The notes under the pieces were generated by a model that saw only the letters and a program-made list of their open reading frames with translations, did not search any database and was not told the DNA's origin. A stretch of 64,000 nucleotides of DNA from the NCBI RefSeq assembly GCF_042140245.1, contig NZ_CP159483.1, positions 2,790,001 to 2,854,000 on the forward strand, written 5' to 3'. This document shows positions 35,852-45,511 of the stretch, piece after piece (within the stretch, counting starts at the first letter, position 1; each line of letters starts with the position of its first letter). This DNA is from MH13 sp042140245. Its GTDB lineage: Bacteria; Pseudomonadota; Alphaproteobacteria; Rhizobiales; MH13. Made by a program: the position numbers and the translations under genes.

Positions 35852-37957
35852 ATGAGCGGATTGTCGTTGGCCGACATGCGCCGGATTGGTGCTGAACGCA
35901 ATCAGACCAGCGGGTTGGAACGGCCTGCCAAACCAAGTCTTTTGTCAAAGTTGCCGTTTGCGCGCAGCGACGACCCACCCTCATCCAGTCGGCCGAAGAA
36001 GTCGCCCGTGGACCGTCTGTCGAAGAACGACAGGCATGTCGCGGGACGTGCTGAGGCGGTGGAAGATGCGACATCGTCAAGCATGCTCGTCACACCAACA
36101 GCAAGCGTGGCCGACACGCAACGAGCCTCGATCACACATGCAGAGACCTTGAAGCCATTGCAGCAGAACACGCTGCGCCATGCTGCAGTTGGAGGTGGTG
36201 CGGGGGTTGCACTTGGCCTAGCTGCTTCTGGCACACCTATCGCGCTACCTGCCGGTGCTCTGGTTGGCGCACTGGCTGGCAATATGGTTGGCAAGCGCGC
36301 GCAACGCATCGCTACCGACAACGCCAAGACCGTTATCTTGAAACCAAAGCAAGCGCCCAAACTGTTTGAAACGGCGAGGGACGCTTGCGGCTTGGTTGAA
36401 TGCGCCGAAGGTTCACTGAACATTTCTATTGATCAAAGTGCAGCCGTCCATGCCGTCACAGTTGGCAGTTCTCGCCGGTCCGGCCCTAGAGGGTACCGTG
36501 TCAGGATCGGCCTAGCGGTTTTGGTAGGACTTGGAGCTCGGCAGATTGAAGCTTTGGTTGCCCATGCTCTGGTTTGCGCCAAGCTGGCCAATGAAACAGA
36601 GGCTGTTGATGGTGAAACCATTCAACGTTTGAATGTGCTAAGCCAGTCCTTGTCTAAACGATCAAGACTTACTCGTCTTTCCAATGTCGATGCTCTTGAG
36701 GCCACACACAGCCAAGCTGTCCGCGCTTTTCATATCTCTTGGGAAGAGCGCGCGCGTCAGGCCGATCGTTTGGCAGCTCGTTATGCTGGTCCCCGCGCTC
36801 TGGTTGAAGCCTTACTTGCCCAGGCCCTGCTTGCCGCACGATTTTGGCAAGATGCTGTCGATGGCGGTTCCTATGCTCAAAGCCTTCAAGCTTTGAGAAA
36901 TGGCTATGGTCGTTCGCAACTGGATGGTGCTCTCCATAGCGTAGCGCAGGACGGTCACCCATCAGCCGATGCTGCTGCGATGGGCATGCCAATTGCTCTT
37001 TTGGAGCGTGTCGCCAATCTCGACACATCCTGTTCTGTGCCAGTTCTGCCGTCCTTCAATCCAGCTTTTCTTGATCTGCCTCCATCAACCCAAAAAGCTT
37101 TGGAAAGGCGCTTGTCGAAGCCTGAAAAGCCACCGAAGGAAAAACAAGGCAAGTTGTCAAAACCCAAGACAAAGGAATTGACGGGCGAGCGAAACGCAAA
37201 GCGAGAAAGGGCGTCAAAAGACCAAGGCAGGTCGAAAAGCCTTGTTGGGAAATTGCTTGGGCGCGGTCGTAAAACCAAAGACGTTATGCCTGATCTCGAT
37301 CCCCATCAGCAGCCTCTCTATAATGCTGATGCTCTCTACAAGAACGATCCAGGGGTTGGGCTTGAAGCCTATCAGGCTCTTGTAGACGCCAATCCACGTT
37401 GGTCGCTCGCACGCCTTCGTATGGCCGAGGCCCAGATAGAGATGGGCAACCCTGACTGTGTGGCCAATCTCATGACGTGTGCTGAGAGGTTGCCCAGCGC
37501 CTTACCCACCATTTTGGACCGGTTGCAAAGTGCTCTTGCGATGGTGAGCCCTTTGGAGGAGGAGCCTCTACGCCAAGCGGTGGCGAACATGCAGAAGAAC
37601 GCAAGTGCCATTGCCCAAGAACGTGCAGAGATTGATCTTGAGAAGCTCGGCCCCTGTTCCCTCGATGCTGAAGACCAGGACACGTTGAAAGCGCTTTTCA
37701 GTCATTCGGCAGGTTTGCGCGAAGCTTGGGTACTGAATGTCCCTTGCGCTTCAATGCCTGATGTACCCCATCATGCCGTTCTTGGTCTTGCTCCACGTCT
37801 TGGTGCTGAGGATGCACAAGCTATGGCCATGACATTGGCTGAGCATGCCGCCGTCACTGGGACGGTGGCCGTGCACATAGAAACGGGTACACCACGCGGC
37901 GCCTTGGGCGATACACTGGCAACCTACCCTTCGCTTTGGCGGGCTTCTAACCGTTAA
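35852..37957 (+). CDS. M48-peptidase-like protein lacking the zinc-binding motif
   Basis: About 701 aa from the ATG at 35852 (GGGAAAAGAAGA before it; an upstream in-frame ATG overlaps ruvX). N-terminal 100 residues are basic and disordered; a Gly/Ala-rich glycine-zipper-like segment at about 112-146 could insert in a membrane. Residues about 180-330 follow the layout of an M48 peptidase (GYRVRIGLAVLVGLGARQIEALVAHAL), but HExxH is replaced by H238-A-L-V-C and the ExxxD block reads ARQADRLAARYAG. The C-terminal part resembles the helical tail seen on many M48 proteins (TPR-like, then AQERAEIDLEKL and AWVLNV). Probably non-catalytic; function unknown. Confidence 0.65.
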   Translation: MSGLSLADMRRIGAERNQTSGLERPAKPSLLSKLPFARSDDPPSSSRPKKSPVDRLSKNDRHVAGRAEAVEDATSSSMLVTPTASVADTQRASITHAETLKPLQQNTLRHAAVGGGAGVALGLAASGTPIALPAGALVGALAGNMVGKRAQRIATDNAKTVILKPKQAPKLFETARDACGLVECAEGSLNISIDQSAAVHAVTVGSSRRSGPRGYRVRIGLAVLVGLGARQIEALVAHALVCAKLANETEAVDGETIQRLNVLSQSLSKRSRLTRLSNVDALEATHSQAVRAFHISWEERARQADRLAARYAGPRALVEALLAQALLAARFWQDAVDGGSYAQSLQALRNGYGRSQLDGALHSVAQDGHPSADAAAMGMPIALLERVANLDTSCSVPVLPSFNPAFLDLPPSTQKALERRLSKPEKPPKEKQGKLSKPKTKELTGERNAKRERASKDQGRSKSLVGKLLGRGRKTKDVMPDLDPHQQPLYNADALYKNDPGVGLEAYQALVDANPRWSLARLRMAEAQIEMGNPDCVANLMTCAERLPSALPTILDRLQSALAMVSPLEEEPLRQAVANMQKNASAIAQERAEIDLEKLGPCSLDAEDQDTLKALFSHSAGLREAWVLNVPCASMPDVPHHAVLGLAPRLGAEDAQAMAMTLAEHAAVTGTVAVHIETGTPRGALGDTLATYPSLWRASNR

Positions 37958-38039
37958 ACGAAGTCCCAACATCGAAAAGCTGGGGTCCATTTGCTCAAAG
38001 CCTTGCGGCCTCTGAACCCGCGGTCTATGACCCAGCTTT

Positions 38040-39035
38040 ATGACAGCAAGCACCGCCCCCACCGATCGCCCAAGCGCTCCGCGTTTTGGTCATAGGCATT
38101 TGCTTGGAATTGAGGGTCTCCAACCCACCGACATATCGGCACTGCTCGATCTCTCGGAAAACGCAATTGAGGTCAGCCGCCAGGTTGAGAAGAAACTCTC
38201 GACATTGCGCGGGCGCACGCAAATCAACCTCTTTTTCGAGGCCTCAACGCGCACCCAATCCTCTTTTGAACTTGCGGGAAAGCGATTGGGCGCTGACGTG
38301 ATGAACATGTCGGTTGCCTCTTCCTCCGTGAAGAAGGGCGAAACACTGGTTGATACGGCGGCGACGCTCAATGCCATGCGACCTGATATCATTGTCGTGC
38401 GGCATCATGCGGCCGGCGCCGTTCAGTTGCTGGCACGTAAAGTTGGCTGTTCGGTTATCAACGCCGGTGATGGCGCCCATGAACACCCAACACAGGCTTT
38501 GTTGGATGCACTGACAATCCGGCGTCACAAAGGTAGTCTGCAAGGTCTTATCGTCGCTATCTGCGGAGATGTTCTGCACTCTCGTGTTGCACGGTCAAAT
38601 CTGCTCTTGCTGCATGCTATGGGCGCTCGCGTCAGACTTTGCGGTCCCTCAACGCTGATGCCCGCAGGGGTTGAGCGATTGGGTTGCGATGTTTTTCGAT
38701 CCATGAAGGATGCACTTGATGGTGCCGATGTCGTGATGATGCTGCGCCTGCAACGCGAGCGCATGCATGCGGCATTGATCCCCTCAACGCGTGAATACTT
38801 TCGCTACTATGGCCTAGACGCCGCCAAGCTTGCCTATGCCAAACCCGATGCATTGGTGATGCACCCTGGGCCAATGAACCGTGGCGTTGAGATTGACCCA
38901 GAGGTGGCCGAGAGCACGCAAAGCGTGATCAATGAGCAGGTTGAGATGGGCGTTGCTGTACGTATGGCCGTTCTTGATGCGCTGGCCCACCATCTTCCAA
39001 ATGGCGATGCAGCACCTGGATCGTCGGAGCGGTAG
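38040..39035 (+). CDS. pyrB: Aspartate carbamoyltransferase catalytic subunit
   Basis: Second step of pyrimidine synthesis: carbamoyl phosphate plus aspartate to carbamoylaspartate. Carbamoyl-phosphate signature FFEASTRTQSSFE at about 60-72, then VRHHAAGAV, NAGDGAHEHPTQALLDAL and HPGPMNRGVEID (aspartate/pyrimidine end), all standard. 331 aa. The next gene starts 2 nt after its stop, and that gene encodes a dihydroorotase-like protein, as in ATCase complexes of the Pseudomonas type. Confidence 0.97.
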   Translation: MTASTAPTDRPSAPRFGHRHLLGIEGLQPTDISALLDLSENAIEVSRQVEKKLSTLRGRTQINLFFEASTRTQSSFELAGKRLGADVMNMSVASSSVKKGETLVDTAATLNAMRPDIIVVRHHAAGAVQLLARKVGCSVINAGDGAHEHPTQALLDALTIRRHKGSLQGLIVAICGDVLHSRVARSNLLLLHAMGARVRLCGPSTLMPAGVERLGCDVFRSMKDALDGADVVMMLRLQRERMHAALIPSTREYFRYYGLDAAKLAYAKPDALVMHPGPMNRGVEIDPEVAESTQSVINEQVEMGVAVRMAVLDALAHHLPNGDAAPGSSER

Positions 39036-39037
39036 AG

Positions 39038-40360
39038 ATGGCGGTACGTCCAACCAAGATAAGCAATGTCCGGGTGATTGACCCTTCGCGTACCCTGGAT
39101 GCTCCAGGCGCGATCTTGATGATTGATGGGCGCATCATTGCGGCGGGTCCAGATGCCATATCCACCGCTGAGCCCGATGGCTGTCTGTCCATTGATGGGC
39201 GCGGTGCTGTTGCGTGTGCTGGACTGGTCGACATGCAAGTGCGTGTTGGTGAGCCTGGTGCTGAGCACGTGGAAACTCTTGCATCAGCAAGCCAGGCAGC
39301 CGCTGCGGGCGGAGTCACGAGCCTTGGCGTCATGCCAGACACCGATCCGGTGATTGACGATGCCGCACTGGTTGATTTCTTGATGCGTCGGGCGCGCGAC
39401 ACCGCAACCGTGCACATCCACCCCATTGCTGCTTTGACAAAGGGGCTTGCTGGCCAAGAAATGGCTGAGATTGGTCTGCTTCAAGAAGCTGGAGCTGTTG
39501 CGTTTTCCAACGGCCGCCACCCTGTGGCCAGCGCAGCTATTATGCGCCACGCTCTTACCTATGCACGTGATTTCGGCGCGTTGGTTATCCATCACCCGGA
39601 AGATCCCGATCTTCGTGGCGCGGGTGTAATGCATGAAGGGGAGACCGCAACACGTTACGGCTTACCGGGTATTCCCGTGGAAGCTGAGCTCATCATGCTC
39701 GACCGTGATATTCGTTTGGCGCAATTAACCGGCGGGCGGTATCATGCGGCGCAGATATCATGCGCAAAGAGCGTTGAGACCGTCAGGCGCGCCAAAGCGT
39801 CGGGTGTAAAGATGACCGTCGGCGTTTCGGTTAATCACCTTTCACTCAATGAGATCGACATTGGTATGTGGCGCAGCTTTTTGAAGCTATCGCCACCTCT
39901 TCGTACAGAAGATGATCGCCAAGCTCTGATTGAAGGCGTTGCGGATGGCACGATCGATGTGATCGTCTCTGACCACGACCCTCAAGACGTGGAGCGCAAG
40001 CGTCATCCTTTTGCCGAGGCTCATGATGGCGCCATTGGTCTGGAGACACTGCTTTCGGCTGCTTTACGGCTGGTGCACAATGACCATCTGACACTGATGC
40101 AATTGGTGGATAAGCTTTCAACAACGCCAGCACGTATTTTGGGATTGAATGCTGGGACACTCAAACCAGGCGCGCCGGCTGATGTGGTTCTTTTTGATCC
40201 CAATGAGCCTTGGGTTCTTGATCGTCACACACTCTATTCACGATCAAAGAACACGCCGTTTGAGGATGCACGTTTTTCCGGGCGTGTTCAGCTCACTTTC
40301 GTCGGCGGCAGGAAAATTGCCGAACGCCGTGATGACGGCAGCATTGATGTTGCCGCCTGA
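39038..40360 (+). CDS. Dihydroorotase-like protein lacking HxH (PyrC'/PyrX type)
   Basis: 440-residue amidohydrolase-superfamily protein, homologous to dihydroorotase. The metal-binding HxH, normally DxHVHxREPG, reads D65-M-Q67-V-R69-V-G-E-P-G, so both histidines are gone, and no carboxylated-lysine GFK-type motif is seen. Later motifs such as LSPPLRTEDDRQAL, VIVSDHDPQD and LSTTPARILGL persist. This pattern is known for non-catalytic PyrC' subunits that assemble with PyrB; that role here is inferred from the 2-nt spacing to pyrB. An active PyrC would have to be encoded elsewhere. Confidence 0.85.
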   Translation: MAVRPTKISNVRVIDPSRTLDAPGAILMIDGRIIAAGPDAISTAEPDGCLSIDGRGAVACAGLVDMQVRVGEPGAEHVETLASASQAAAAGGVTSLGVMPDTDPVIDDAALVDFLMRRARDTATVHIHPIAALTKGLAGQEMAEIGLLQEAGAVAFSNGRHPVASAAIMRHALTYARDFGALVIHHPEDPDLRGAGVMHEGETATRYGLPGIPVEAELIMLDRDIRLAQLTGGRYHAAQISCAKSVETVRRAKASGVKMTVGVSVNHLSLNEIDIGMWRSFLKLSPPLRTEDDRQALIEGVADGTIDVIVSDHDPQDVERKRHPFAEAHDGAIGLETLLSAALRLVHNDHLTLMQLVDKLSTTPARILGLNAGTLKPGAPADVVLFDPNEPWVLDRHTLYSRSKNTPFEDARFSGRVQLTFVGGRKIAERRDDGSIDVAA

Positions 40361-40418
40361 TAGAAGAGCGCGCTAGCTTACCAACAAATATCGAGCGCCT
40401 ACTAGCATAAGGTTCACT

Positions 40419-41066
40419 ATGCCTGATCCAATCAATTTGGCTGCCTCTGCCCCGTACTTTCTGGCGGCTTTTTTGTTTGGTTACCTGCTTGGAAGTATTC
40501 CGTTTGGGCTGCTGTTGGCCAAGCTTGCAGGCCTTGGTGATGTGCGTTCCATAGGCTCTGGCAATATCGGCGCAACCAATGTGTTGCGAACAGGCCGCAA
40601 AGATGTGGCTGCCGCCACTCTGTTGCTTGATGCAGGCAAAGGCTTTGCCGCGGTTCTGATTGCCTCGCAGTTTGGCCCTGGCACAGCAGCGCTCGCGGCC
40701 ATCGGTGCTCTAGTTGGGCACTGTTATCCTGTTTGGCTCAAGTTCAAAGGTGGCAAAGGCGTTGCGACGTTCTTGGGCGTGGTGTTGGCCTTGTCCTGGC
40801 CCCACGCATTGCTCTTTGCGGTCGTATGGTTGGTTTTGGCTTTCGCCCTACGCTATTCCTCCCTGGCTGCTTTGGTTGCAACGCTGTGTGTACCATTGGC
40901 CGCCTTCCTCTTCCCCGAAGGATCCTTCTTTGGGGCGTTTGCCATTGGTGAAGTGACCGCCATTATGGTGCTGATCATATGGTGGAAACACCGCGCTAAT
41001 ATAGCGCGATTGATGCGAGGTGAAGAAAGCAAGATTGGTGGCTCGAAGGCGCAAAGCGAGACATAG
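40419..41066 (+). CDS. plsY: Glycerol-3-phosphate acyltransferase PlsY
   Basis: Inner-membrane acyltransferase using acyl-phosphate to acylate glycerol 3-phosphate, the first step of phospholipid synthesis. 215 aa, strongly hydrophobic with about five membrane segments. Conserved loops: GSIPFGLLLAKLAGLGDVRSIGSGNIGATNVLR, KGFAAVLIA, and WLKFKGGKGVATFLGV with the glycine-rich acyl-phosphate site. The dprA start follows directly after its stop. Confidence 0.95.
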   Translation: MPDPINLAASAPYFLAAFLFGYLLGSIPFGLLLAKLAGLGDVRSIGSGNIGATNVLRTGRKDVAAATLLLDAGKGFAAVLIASQFGPGTAALAAIGALVGHCYPVWLKFKGGKGVATFLGVVLALSWPHALLFAVVWLVLAFALRYSSLAALVATLCVPLAAFLFPEGSFFGAFAIGEVTAIMVLIIWWKHRANIARLMRGEESKIGGSKAQSET

Positions 41067-42236
41067 ATGGCTGAGGGTTGGCCGACACTTTCGGATGCCC
41101 AACGCCTGGCCTGGCTTCGCCTGATCCGAACGCCTCGCATCGGCCCTGCCCTTTTTCAAGATCTGTTGAACGTCTACGGCAGTGCTCAGAGTGCCCTTGA
41201 TGCACTACCGCATATGAGCGCCCGGCGCGGAATTTCCTTTCAGCCTGCGCCATTGGCCGACATCGAGCGCGAGATAGCCGAGGCCGAGCGCATTGGTGCA
41301 CGTTTTGTAGCAAGTGGCGAACAAGGCTATCCGCGGGCATTGTCGCACTCCCCACGACCGCCGCCCGTTCTGTGCGCGATGATGTCGTCGGCCGACATTG
41401 CGTCAAAGCCATGTGTGGCTCTTGTTGGCGCTCGCAATGCGTCCGCTGGTGGTTTGACGCTGGCCAAGCGTATGGCAGCTGAGCTGGGCGATGCAGGCCT
41501 TGCGGTGGTTTCAGGCCTTGCTCGAGGTGTCGATGCTGCTGCCCATTTGGGGGCATTGGAAACGGGCACCTTAGCGTTTACAGCCGGTGGGTTGGCTCGC
41601 CCCTACCCGCCTGAACATGCCGATTTGATGGCGCAAATCGTTGAAAGTGGTGCAGTCTACTCTGAGATGCCTCTTACCTGGGTTGCGCGCGCTCAAGACT
41701 TCCCTAAGCGCAATCGCTTGGTAGCTGGCTCCTCGCTCGCAGTTGTGGTGGTGGAGGCTGCCAAGCGCTCGGGTTCACTTATCACCGCTCGTCAGGCCGG
41801 CGAGCTTGGGCGGTTGGTCATGGCGGTCCCAGGGTTCCCGCTCGATCCGCGCAGTGATGGTCCCAACAGTCTGATTCGTGATGGTGCAACGCTGGTAACC
41901 GGTGCCGCCGATGTTTTAGAGGATGTCTCGCCAATGCTTGCTCGCCCGGCCAGTTGGGATGCATCCAACCCGTCGGCTGAGGTCGGCAAGGGCCAGTTAC
42001 CGCTTCTAAAAGAGGAAGAGCTCAGTTCGTTAGGCTACACACCAACTGACGCAGATGCCGAATCGTTGATCGAGCAAGCTATGGGTTTTTCTCCCGTTTC
42101 AGCTGATGCGCTGATTGAAAGCACGGGCGTGCCCACCGCACAGGTACGTGTGTGGCTCGTCGAGAACGAGCTCATTGGTCGAATCGTTCGCTCGCCCGGT
42201 GACCGGTTCGCATGGAACCCTGACGCCGCAAGCTAG
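41067..42236 (+). CDS. dprA: DNA processing protein DprA
   Basis: Single-strand DNA-binding protein that loads RecA in transformation. 389 aa: a SAM-like N-terminal domain, the Rossmann-like core with VALVGARNASAGGLTLAKRMA and VSGLARGVDAAAHLGAL, YSEMPLTWVARAQDFPKRNRLVAGSS-type core and SGSLITARQAGELGR, then a C-terminal winged-helix (DALIESTGVPTAQVRVWLVENELIGRI). Starts on the base after the plsY stop. Converges on the small acidic protein gene. Confidence 0.95.
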   Translation: MAEGWPTLSDAQRLAWLRLIRTPRIGPALFQDLLNVYGSAQSALDALPHMSARRGISFQPAPLADIEREIAEAERIGARFVASGEQGYPRALSHSPRPPPVLCAMMSSADIASKPCVALVGARNASAGGLTLAKRMAAELGDAGLAVVSGLARGVDAAAHLGALETGTLAFTAGGLARPYPPEHADLMAQIVESGAVYSEMPLTWVARAQDFPKRNRLVAGSSLAVVVVEAAKRSGSLITARQAGELGRLVMAVPGFPLDPRSDGPNSLIRDGATLVTGAADVLEDVSPMLARPASWDASNPSAEVGKGQLPLLKEEELSSLGYTPTDADAESLIEQAMGFSPVSADALIESTGVPTAQVRVWLVENELIGRIVRSPGDRFAWNPDAAS

Positions 42237-42288
42237 CTACGCTGCAGTGACCATCAGCGGCGACAAACATCTATCTAAGCCGCACGTT

Positions 42289-42591
42289 TTAGGTTGTGCC
42301 ATTCTCGCGAACATCATCATTGGCTTGTTCGCGGGCCATTGCGATCATGAGGCCGAGAACTTCCAGCCGGTTTTGAAGCGCAAGGTTTTCAAGGGGTTCC
42401 AACATCTCAGCTATGTACTCAGCGATATCGTATGCGCTCGCCTTGGCGTTTGACGGGTAGTCATCATCGTCAGACGATGCCAGTCGCAAAGGAAACGTAA
42501 GAAGGTTGTTCGTTTCCTTATCTTGGCTCTGAGCAGCACCGTCGGTGTCTTGGTCATCGTAAAACTGAGACATGTCAGTAGGTTTCCGCAC
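42289..42591 (-). CDS. Small acidic protein, function unknown
   Basis: 100 residues (or 94 from an internal ATG at 42573). N-terminal half is Asp/Gln-rich and likely disordered (SQFYDDQDTDGAAQSQDKE and SSDDDDYPSNAKA); the C-terminal half is helical (YDIAEYIAEMLEPLENLALQ, then LGLMIAMAREQA). A GTG start at 42591 has AAAGG 8 nt upstream. No membrane segment and no recognised family; it diverges from topA across a 328-nt AT-rich gap. Confidence 0.7.
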   Translation of the reverse strand: MRKPTDMSQFYDDQDTDGAAQSQDKETNNLLTFPLRLASSDDDDYPSNAKASAYDIAEYIAEMLEPLENLALQNRLEVLGLMIAMAREQANDDVRENGTT

Positions 42592-42919
42592 TACTTAACC
42601 TTTCACAAAGCCACAAAACGATTGCTATCAAATACTATTATAAGTTGTATTTCTATATTGTCATCTCAATTTACTCGCAAAAGTTGTATCGCTAGATTTT
42701 TATGACCGAAGCTGATTGTGGGCTCGAAAGAGAGCCAGCTTCCAGAAAGCAGCTGCGGTTGTCGGGGTCATTTTGGTTGCTTCTTGACGAATGCAGTTTG
42801 ACAAGTGCAAGCCCCATACTCATGTTCCCGCCAGCAGAGTACCGGGTTTCGTCGGTCTCAAAGCGCTGATCGAGCGCTGAAACACCATCCACCATCTTGC
42901 GTGAGAGTGAAGCAACCAC
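42592..42919. other. Divergent intergenic region upstream of topA, no gene seen
   Basis: 328 nt separating the small acidic protein gene (leftward) and topA (rightward), so promoters for both must lie here. 42,600-42,705 is clearly AT-rich compared with the surroundings. A 9-bp direct repeat AAGTTGTAT occurs at 42,642-42,650 and 42,681-42,689, 39 bp apart. No convincing -35/-10 pair, riboswitch or ORF was recognised; the minus-strand open frame that covers part of it reads mostly antisense to topA. Confidence 0.5.
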
Positions 42920-45511
42920 ATGGATCTCGTCATCGTGGAATCGCCAGCTAAGGCGAAGACCATCAACAAATATCTCGGACCAAACTATAAAGTTTTGGCG
43001 TCGATGGGCCATGTGCGCGATTTGCCGTCGAAAGATGGTTCGGTGGACCCTGAAGATGATTTTGCGATGCGTTGGCAGAACGATGCTGGCAAATCCAAAA
43101 CCATTACGGAAATCGCGCGAAGCGTAAAGGAAGCTGAGCGTGTTATTCTCGCGACTGACCCTGATAGAGAAGGTGAAGCGATCTCTTGGCACGTCTTAGA
43201 GATCCTGAAGGCCAAGAAAGTTTTGAAGGACAAGCCGGTGGAACGCGTGGTGTTCAACGCGATCACCAAAAATGCTGTTCTTGAAGCGATGGACAATCCA
43301 CGTGCGATTGATGGCCCCCTCGTGGATGCCTATCTTGCACGCCGCGCGCTTGACTATCTGGTTGGTTTTACCTTGTCGCCCGTGCTTTGGCGCAAACTGC
43401 CAGGGTCTCGCTCTGCTGGTCGTGTGCAGTCCGTGGCGCTCCGTCTTGTTACCGAACGAGAAACAGAAATCGAAGCTTTCGTTCCGCAGGCTTATTGGAC
43501 GATCAACGCGCATTTGAAGAACGGCAGCAACGCGCCCTTCGAAGCTCGCCTAGCGGCCTATGATGGTACCAAGTATGGCCGTCATGATCTGACTGATGCT
43601 GATTTGGCCGGTTCGATCAAAAGTATGTTGGAGCAGGCTGATATTTCGGTTGCTAAGGTTGAAGCCAAACCGGTGCGCCGTAACCCTTACGCACCGTTTA
43701 CAACCTCAACGCTTCAGCAAGACGCCTCGTCACGCCTTGGTATGTCACCTAGCACAACAATGCGGGTTGCTCAGCGCCTTTACGAAGGCACAGAAATAGA
43801 TGGCGAAACGGTCGGTCTCATTACATATATGCGGACTGACGGCGTCCAAATGGCGCCTGAAGCTATCCGGTCCACACGTAAGCTGATCGGCGAGAAGTAT
43901 GGCGAGCAGTATTTGCCGAAGGACGCACGGCTCTACTCTTCCAAGGCCAAAAATGCGCAAGAGGCGCACGAAGCGATCCGACCGACGGATCTGTTCCGCA
44001 CACCGGACCAGGTGAAGCGGTATCTGGATGCGGATCAGGCGAAGCTCTACCAGCTTATTTGGTCACGCACGATGGCGAGCCAAATGGCGGCTTCGGTTTC
44101 AGAGCGTACAAGCGTCGACCTGACTGCCACCCATGGCGGGCATTCAGCTGACCTTCGTGCCAGCGGCTCAGTTATCACTTTCGATGGCTTCTTGGCTGCT
44201 TATGACACTGGTGCATCATCAAAAGATGATGACGACAAGCGTTTGCCACCCATCACCGAGCGTGATCGCATTACACAAGAAAAAATTGAAGCGACAGAGA
44301 AGTTCACCGAGCCCCCTGCCCGTTTTTCTGAGGCCAGCCTTGTCAAACGGATGGAAGAGCTTGGGATAGGTCGCCCGTCAACCTACGCGGCGACTCTGGC
44401 CGTTCTTCAAGACCGCGATTATATCGAAGTTGAGAAACGTCGTATCTTTGCCAAAGACAAAGGGCGTTTGGTGACCGCGTTCTTGGAGGCATTCTTCAAA
44501 CGCTATGTTGAGTACGATTTCACTGCCTCGCTAGAAGAAGAGCTTGACCAAATTTCCGCCGGTGAGCGTGACTGGCGCGACGTGCTTCGGGCGTTCTGGA
44601 CGGCCTTTTCAGCATCAGTCGATGAGATATCCGAGCTTCGCATCACACAAGTCATCGATGCCCTGAACGATTTGCTTGGGCCACACATCTTCCCCGATAA
44701 GGGCGATGGCTCAGACCCCCGCAAGTGCCCAGCCTGTGATGATGGGCAGCTCTCTTTGAAGATCTCGCGCTACGGCGCTTTCATAGGCTGCTCGAACTAT
44801 CCTGAGTGCAACTACACACGTCAGCTTGCGGCCAATGACAATGATGGTGAGGCGCAAGCTGGACCGGTCGTGCTTGGCGAGGATACTGAAACAGGCGAGC
44901 AGATAACGCTTCGCGATGGCCGTTTTGGGCCCTACGTCCAATTGGGCGAAGAGGCCAAGCCCAAGCGCGCAAGTCTGCCAAAGGGCTGGGATCGTGCTGC
45001 GATGGACTTGGAGAAGGCTTTGCGACTTCTTTCTCTTCCTCGTCTTGTCGGAGCCCATCCGGAAACGGGCAAAGATATTATGGCAGGCATTGGCCGTTAC
45101 GGGCCATTCGTTCTGCATGATGGCAAGTACGCCAACTTGGAATCCGTCGATGAGGTGTTTGAGGTTGGTATCAATCGGGCGGTGACCGTGATTGCTGAAA
45201 AAGCAGCCAGCGGTGGTCGTGGACGCGGCGCCCCGGCGGCTTTAAAAACGCTGGGCGATCATCCTGACGGTGGCGCGGTCACAGTGCATTCGGGGCGTTA
45301 CGGCCCTTATGTGAAACACGGCAAGATCAATGCAACGATCCCTAAGGATACGAAGCCTGAAGATGTGACGATGGATCAAGCCATCGAACTGATCGCGGCG
45401 CGGGCCGCCAAGGCAGGCAAGAAGCCAGCTGCAAAAAAGAAAGCCCCCGCCAAGAAAAAGGCAGCCGCCAAAAAGACAGCAGCTAAGAAGAAAGCAGCCA
45501 GCGGCGAATGA
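42920..45511 (+). CDS. topA: DNA topoisomerase I
   Basis: Type IA topoisomerase relaxing negative supercoils. Toprim domain begins LVIVESPAKAKTINKYLG; acidic triad region DPDREGEAISWH; catalytic Tyr near residue 302 in GLITYMRTDG; a zinc-ribbon-like CPACDDGQLSLKISRYGAFIGC at about 600-625, followed by TopA C-terminal repeats (DGRFGPYVQLG, GRYGPFVLHDGKYANL, SGRYGPYVKHG). The last ~30 residues are a Lys/Ala repeat tail. 863 aa. The stop overlaps the rnr ATG (ATGA). Confidence 0.97.
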   Translation: MDLVIVESPAKAKTINKYLGPNYKVLASMGHVRDLPSKDGSVDPEDDFAMRWQNDAGKSKTITEIARSVKEAERVILATDPDREGEAISWHVLEILKAKKVLKDKPVERVVFNAITKNAVLEAMDNPRAIDGPLVDAYLARRALDYLVGFTLSPVLWRKLPGSRSAGRVQSVALRLVTERETEIEAFVPQAYWTINAHLKNGSNAPFEARLAAYDGTKYGRHDLTDADLAGSIKSMLEQADISVAKVEAKPVRRNPYAPFTTSTLQQDASSRLGMSPSTTMRVAQRLYEGTEIDGETVGLITYMRTDGVQMAPEAIRSTRKLIGEKYGEQYLPKDARLYSSKAKNAQEAHEAIRPTDLFRTPDQVKRYLDADQAKLYQLIWSRTMASQMAASVSERTSVDLTATHGGHSADLRASGSVITFDGFLAAYDTGASSKDDDDKRLPPITERDRITQEKIEATEKFTEPPARFSEASLVKRMEELGIGRPSTYAATLAVLQDRDYIEVEKRRIFAKDKGRLVTAFLEAFFKRYVEYDFTASLEEELDQISAGERDWRDVLRAFWTAFSASVDEISELRITQVIDALNDLLGPHIFPDKGDGSDPRKCPACDDGQLSLKISRYGAFIGCSNYPECNYTRQLAANDNDGEAQAGPVVLGEDTETGEQITLRDGRFGPYVQLGEEAKPKRASLPKGWDRAAMDLEKALRLLSLPRLVGAHPETGKDIMAGIGRYGPFVLHDGKYANLESVDEVFEVGINRAVTVIAEKAASGGRGRGAPAALKTLGDHPDGGAVTVHSGRYGPYVKHGKINATIPKDTKPEDVTMDQAIELIAARAAKAGKKPAAKKKAPAKKKAAAKKTAAKKKAASGE

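Noticed and set aside
42692..43192. 166-residue minus-strand frame upstream of topA
   Set aside because: Mostly antisense to the conserved TopA toprim domain; no family recognised.
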